The translations under genes were made by a program, and so were the position numbers. The notes under the pieces were generated by a model. That model was not told the origin of the DNA, did no database searches, and saw only the letters and a list, made by a program, of their open reading frames with translations. Shown piece after piece: positions 24,101-30,100 of a stretch of 64,000 bases of DNA. Position 1 is the stretch's first letter. Each line of letters starts with the position of its first letter. Origin of the DNA: Norana najaformis (Eukaryota; Annelida; Clitellata; Crassiclitellata; Hormogastridae); contig OZ029929.1 of NCBI GenBank assembly GCA_964023275.1, forward strand, positions 682,001-746,000. Direction: 5' to 3'.

Positions 24101-27100
24101 CAAGTGCCATAACCAGTCGGCTGCCTTGACCCAAATACAAGCTGAGTGCTCTAACCAATGAGCTCCTGTGACCCACATACAAGCTGAGTGCTCTAACCAA
24201 TGAGCTCCTGTGACCCACATACAAGCTGAGCGCTCTAACCAATGAGCTCCTTTGACCCACATACAAGCTGAGCGCTCTAACCACTCAGCTCCTGTGACCC
24301 ACATACAAGCTGAGCGCTCTAACCACTCAGCTCCTGTGACCCACATACAAGCTGAGCGCTCTAACCAATGAGCTCCTTTGACCCACATACAAGCTGAGCG
24401 CTCTAACCACTCAGCTCCTGTGACCCACATACAAGCTGAGTGCTCTAACCAATGAGCTCCTGTGACCCACATACAAGCTGAGCGCTCTAACCAATGAGCT
24501 CCTTTGACCCACATACAAGCTGAGCACTCTAACCACTCAGCTCCTGTGACCCACATACAAGCTGAGCGCTCTAACCACTCAGCTCCTGTGACCCACATAC
24601 AAGCTGAGCGCTCTAACCAATGAGCTCCTTTGACCCACATACAAGCTGAGCGCTCCAACCACTCAGCTCCTGTGACCCACATACAAGCTGAGCGCTCTAA
24701 CCAATGAGCTCCTGTGACCCACATACAAGCTGAGCGCTCTAACCAATGAGCTCCTTTGACCCACATACAAGCTGAGCGCTCTAACCAATGAGCTCCTTTG
24801 ACCCACATACAAGCTGAGCGCTCTAACCACTCAGCTCCTGTGACCCACATACAAGCTGAGCGCTCTAACCAATGAGCTCCTTTGACCCACATACAAGCTG
24901 AGCGCTCTAACCACTCAGCTCCTGTGACCCACATACAAGCTGAGCGCTCTAACCAATGAGCTCCTGTGACCCACATACAAGCTGAGCGCTCTAACCACTC
25001 AGCTCCTGTGACCCACATACAAGCTGAGCGCTCTAACCAATGAGCTCCTTTGACCCACATACAAGCTGAGCGCTCTAACCACTCAGCTCCTGTGACCCAC
25101 ATACAAGCTGAGCGCTCTAACCAATGAGCTCCTTTGACCCACATACAAGCTGAGCGCTCTAACCACTCAGCTCCTGTGACCCACATACAAGCTGAGCGCT
25201 CTAACCAATGAGCTCCTGTGACCCACATACAAGCTGAGCGCTCTAACCAATGAGCTCCTTTGACCCACATACAAGCTGAGCGCTCTAACCAATGAGCTCC
25301 TTTGACCCACATACAAGCTGAGCGCTCTAACCACTCAGCTCCTGTGACCCACATACAAGCTGAGCGCTCTAACCAATGAGCTCCTTTGACCCACATACAA
25401 GCTGAGCGCTCTAACCAGTCGGCTGCCATGACCCACTTACAAGCCAAGCACTCTAACCAATCAGCTACTATGACCCAATTGCAAGCTGAGCGCTCTGACC
25501 AATCAGCTACTATGACCCAATTGCAAGCTGAGCGCTCTGACCAAGCGACTACTGTGACCCACATACAAGCCAAGCGCTCTAACCAATTGGCTGTCATGTG
25601 ACATGTTAAGTAGTGTTAATATAATAATATGTTTTTAGTCTTTCTTTTCAACTGTATACAAGCTGAGCGCTCTAACCAATGAGCTCCTTTGACCCACATA
25701 CAAGCTGAGCGCTCTAACCACTCAGCTCCTGTGACCCACATACAAGCTGAGCGCTCTAACCAATGAGCTCCTGTGACCCACATACAAGCTGAGCGCTCTA
25801 ACCAATGAGCTCCTTTGACCCACATACAAGCTGAGCGTTCTAACCACTCAGCTCCTTTGACCCACATACAAGCTGAGCGCTCTAACCAATGAGCTCCTTT
25901 GACCCACATACAAGCTGAGCGCTCTAACCACTCAGCTCCTGTGACCCACATACAAGCTGAGTGCTCTAACCAATGAGCTCCTGTGACCCACATACAAGCT
26001 GAGCGCTCTAACCAATGAGCTCCTGTGACCCACATACAAGCTGAGCGCTCTAACCAATGAGCTCCTGTGACCCACATACAAGCTGAGCGCTCTAACCAAT
26101 GAGCTCCTTTGACCCACATACAAGCTGAGCGCTCTAACCACTCAGCTCCTGTGACCCACATACAAGCTGAGCGCTCTAACCAATGAGCTCCTTTGACCCA
26201 CATACAAGCTGAGCGCTCTAACCACTCAGCTCCTGTGACCCACATACAAGCTGAGTGCTCTAACCACTCAGCTCCTGTGACCCACATACAAGCTGAGCGC
26301 TCTAACCAATGAGCTCCTTTGACCCACATACAAGTCGTTAGGTTGGAAGCGGTTCGGAGGAGTTCACTTGACGAGGTGCTATATAAATTGCGCATATGAT
26401 ATTACTGGAAAACTTAATTTGGGAAACTTCTGTTGCTGCCAGAGTCAGATTGATCAAATTTGTTTAAAATTCTCAAGAAATGAAATCTTCCTCTGCCTTG
26501 GAATTGAACCTGTTGCTTTGGCGAGCGCAGGCCAACGTCTCACCAACTGTGCTTTGAAACGTTTTGCAGTTTGGAGCGAATCTGACGGATTTCACTTTTC
26601 TCTACATCGATCTCCTGCTGCTGACGTCACTTGGTATTTGCTGTAAGTGAAATCAAGTACTACACTAGAAAGTCGTTATAAAAGAGGATATCAAGAACCG
26701 CCTTATATCGAGGTCTTGTTGTGACGAATTTAGCTTCTGTAGGTGAAGTAATTTTGGAATTTTTATCACCAGCCTTGTTTTATCAGAATTCTTGTTATAA
26801 TGAAACGTGTTATGACAAGTCTCCGGTGTGTCCATGTTCTGAGCCGTGTTATGTCGAGTGTACACTGGTGGGAAGATCAGGAGAGAGATAGAGGCAGAGA
26901 GACAGATAGAGAGAGACAGAGAAAGAGACAGAGAAAGAGACAGAGAGAGAGAGACAGAGAGAGAGACAGAGAGAGAGAGACAGAGAGAGAGAGACAGAGA
27001 GAGAGACAGAGAGAGAGAGACAGAGTGAGAGACAGAGTGAGAGACAGAGAGAGAGCTGGTCATCTGCCATCACATGACTAGACTATAAAAATGAATGTGT

Positions 27101-30100
27101 ATATGTGTGTATGTACATACGTAGGTATGTATGAGTGTATTTGTGTATATATAAATGTATGTTTGTATGTTTGTATGCATGTGTGTACATATTTATGTAT
27201 GTATGAGTATATTTGTGTATGTATGTATGTATCTGGCTATTTATACAGTGGCTTTAAGGTGCTATAGTACCTGAAGAAATGACCTGCAGTATTCTCTGGA
27301 ATCTGTGCTTTTAGTTTGCTACACGGGAGCCTATCCAGTGATCGATCCTAAGCCACCTAAGGTCAGCCTGATCGCTGTCACTCCGATCCTCTCGCTCGTT
27401 CTTCAGCTGCTCATCAACTTCGCTGTCCAGTTGCTCGTCTGGAAGGCCACGGAACTCCAGCCCTGGTCAGTAGTAACCGGACGTTAATCGCTTGAGGCAT
27501 TTCCTGTGGCTTGTGGCAACCGCAGATTTGACCCTCGTGTCTTGTATCTATGAGGATTCGAGTCTCTTTCTCTTAAAATTGAATTTAGCTTAGACTTTGG
27601 ACGGGAGCACAGATTTTATGCCTTGACCCTAGGTGCAGAAGACCCTAGATATGCCACAGGAGGTGGTGAGGGGAGGAATGGCCACCCGCCCTTATGTGCC
27701 GAGGCTAAGAAAGTGATGTCAGTAACGCTTAATAATGGGAATGGTAGGCTTGAGTCTTCTACAGCACCCAACGAAAGCTAAGTCGTTGAATCTTGCTTAT
27801 TCACAGGAGTTCATTCAAAACAAAATCGATAGGCATATTGATGATGGTGATGGTGATAAGGAAGGGTTCGGTTCCAGGTCAAGATCCAAGAGTCGGGCAG
27901 GCAGACAGTCAGACAGCTATGGTGGATGATGTTTGGAATTGAACCAGAAAGTGAGATAAGGGAAGAGGAAGAATTAGGATAGGATTTGTGGAAGAGGAGT
28001 GTTTTCTGTTTTGAGTGGAAGACCTGCACAGAAATTGCAAGAGGTGAAGTGTGGCAACCTCTCACGATTGAATTATCAAATGCATTACTCTACTTTACCA
28101 GCTAAGAATAGCTCTGTAATTCTGATGCTTACGCTAGCGATCTGTTCTTTCCTATTTGTAGGTTTGAGCCTTACGATTTGAACGAGGATTACCAGTGTTA
28201 CGAAGTGACCGTCATCTTTCTATCCTCCTCTTTTCAATACATCATAATGGCTGTAGTCTTCTCAAAGGGACCGCCCTATCGCAAAGCTCTCTACAAGAAC
28301 TGTGAGTTTCGTTCACAGCCTCATCAAACAGGTTGCATGTGTGTATACGTGTATGTGTGCGGCACAGTGGTCTATTGGTAATGCGTTTGGTCATTGATCA
28401 TGCGGTTGTGGGTTCAACTCCATGTAACGACCCTGGACAAGTTGTTTGCGCATGTCAAACCTCTGTTACCAAGCTGGATTATTTGGTCCCTATAAGCAGG
28501 AAGTAAACGGCAAGTCCTGCCATGCACTGGCCCTGTGCCGAGGACATTGGGATTCGTCCATTGCTGGCTCAAGGGCCTAAAGAAAATGAGATGAGCGCCT
28601 CCCCTACGTCTCACTTGTGGGATCATATGGGATGCTTTACTTACTTTACTTTTATACATCTGTGTTTTGTGTTGTATGGTATTGACTGGTTGTTGCGTTT
28701 TCTTGTTAGACATTTTTATGATCGACATGGCCGTGTGTTTGGCGATCACGTTGCTCGTTGTCCTCTACCCATTTCAGTGGGTTGTTGATCTCATGCAGGT
28801 CAGCCAGTCTACCCTCTCTTCTTGGCTCTCGTCTTCGTACATTACATTACATCTTTGTACTAGTTTAATATCTTTATTACTGTAAAGCATCTTTACATTA
28901 GCTTACATTTTTGTGGTATGCTACTTGTAGCTGCAAGAGAAAACTTTAGAAATCTACATATTGGTGATAATAATATTAATAATAATTTCTGGTTTTTGGT
29001 GACAAAAGAGAGACATGACATCTGTTTCAACGCCTGTCAGTTGCCAACCAACGATTTAATGCTGTCGCCTTCCGAAGCACTTTCTTTATGCCAAAACTTG
29101 ACGAGTTTTAGCCAACCCAGACAGTTTTTTCTCTGGAGCGTTTTTTATAAGGCCCGAGGGATTATAAGTACCTTGGGCATTTAAAAAAACAACAACAATA
29201 ATAATAATAATATTAATAATAATAATAATTAGTAACTTCTAATTCACCGGTGTCTAATGCACAAGGCAGCCAACGACTGATGGTGCACCAAAGCCAAGCT
29301 GCAATTAGGTCAATATACAGAAGTTCAGTTCAAAAGATGTTTATGATACATTTAGACATATTTGCAAATGATATGAGAATATTTTTGGCAATTTCTTTCA
29401 CATTATGGCACATAATTTACGAGAGAAGGAGAGGCTCTGGCAAGGAGAGAAAATGGGGACGATATGGAATCTTTCCCCAGAAAGGCATTTTGCCAAACTA
29501 GCATGCAGATATACTGGATAGGCTGACTTAGACTACAACTTTGAAACAATGTAATACTTTACATTGCATTTTGATAAATCTTTGTACTGGTTTTATGTTG
29601 TTACATCTGTGTAATACTGTAGTTGTAATAGAAAATTCGTAAAGAGGGTTTGTGTTATTACATTACGCCTTTGTAATGGTGTAATATCTCGCTGTGACTG
29701 TTTTGACTGTGTTTCCAGTTGCAAATGCCGCCTTCGATCGCATTTCGAGCTCTTATCGTCGGCCTTGGAATCATCAATTTCTTCGTCGGATACATGGTTG
29801 AGGTCTCGAGTTTTTCTCTGCTCGGAAAATTACGCAGTACAGCCTAATCCAATCTGATGGCAACTTCTATAGCGCCACTGTAATAATACTGAGTGCATTA
29901 ATCGATGGTTCTTGCTGGAAAAAAGGGAAATGTGCTCTGGACAATGGTCGGCAGCTCTTTGTTGAAGTTCTTATAAGGAACTATATAAGTGGTGAAGTGC
30001 TATGATGCATACAATGGTGTAGCAATTTGGGGGGCCATTGGGACTTAAACTGGGTGTTGATATTATTAGTGGGGATGCGGAGGTTTGAACTTTAATGTAA

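Noticed and set aside
24056-26395. Open frames of 513 and 259 residues on the - strand with a 14-residue repeat ([14 protein letters not shown])
   Set aside because: They exist only because the 42-bp satellite unit is divisible by three and lacks stops in that frame. No start context, splice sites or homologue, and the unit derives from a SINE head.
26633-26635. Alternative donor GTATTT for ATPase exon q
   Set aside because: In phase but a weaker consensus than GTAAGT nine bases on; kept only as a possible alternative.
26665-27081. Ser/Leu or Arg/Glu-rich frames on both strands
   Set aside because: Translation of a GAGACA microsatellite.
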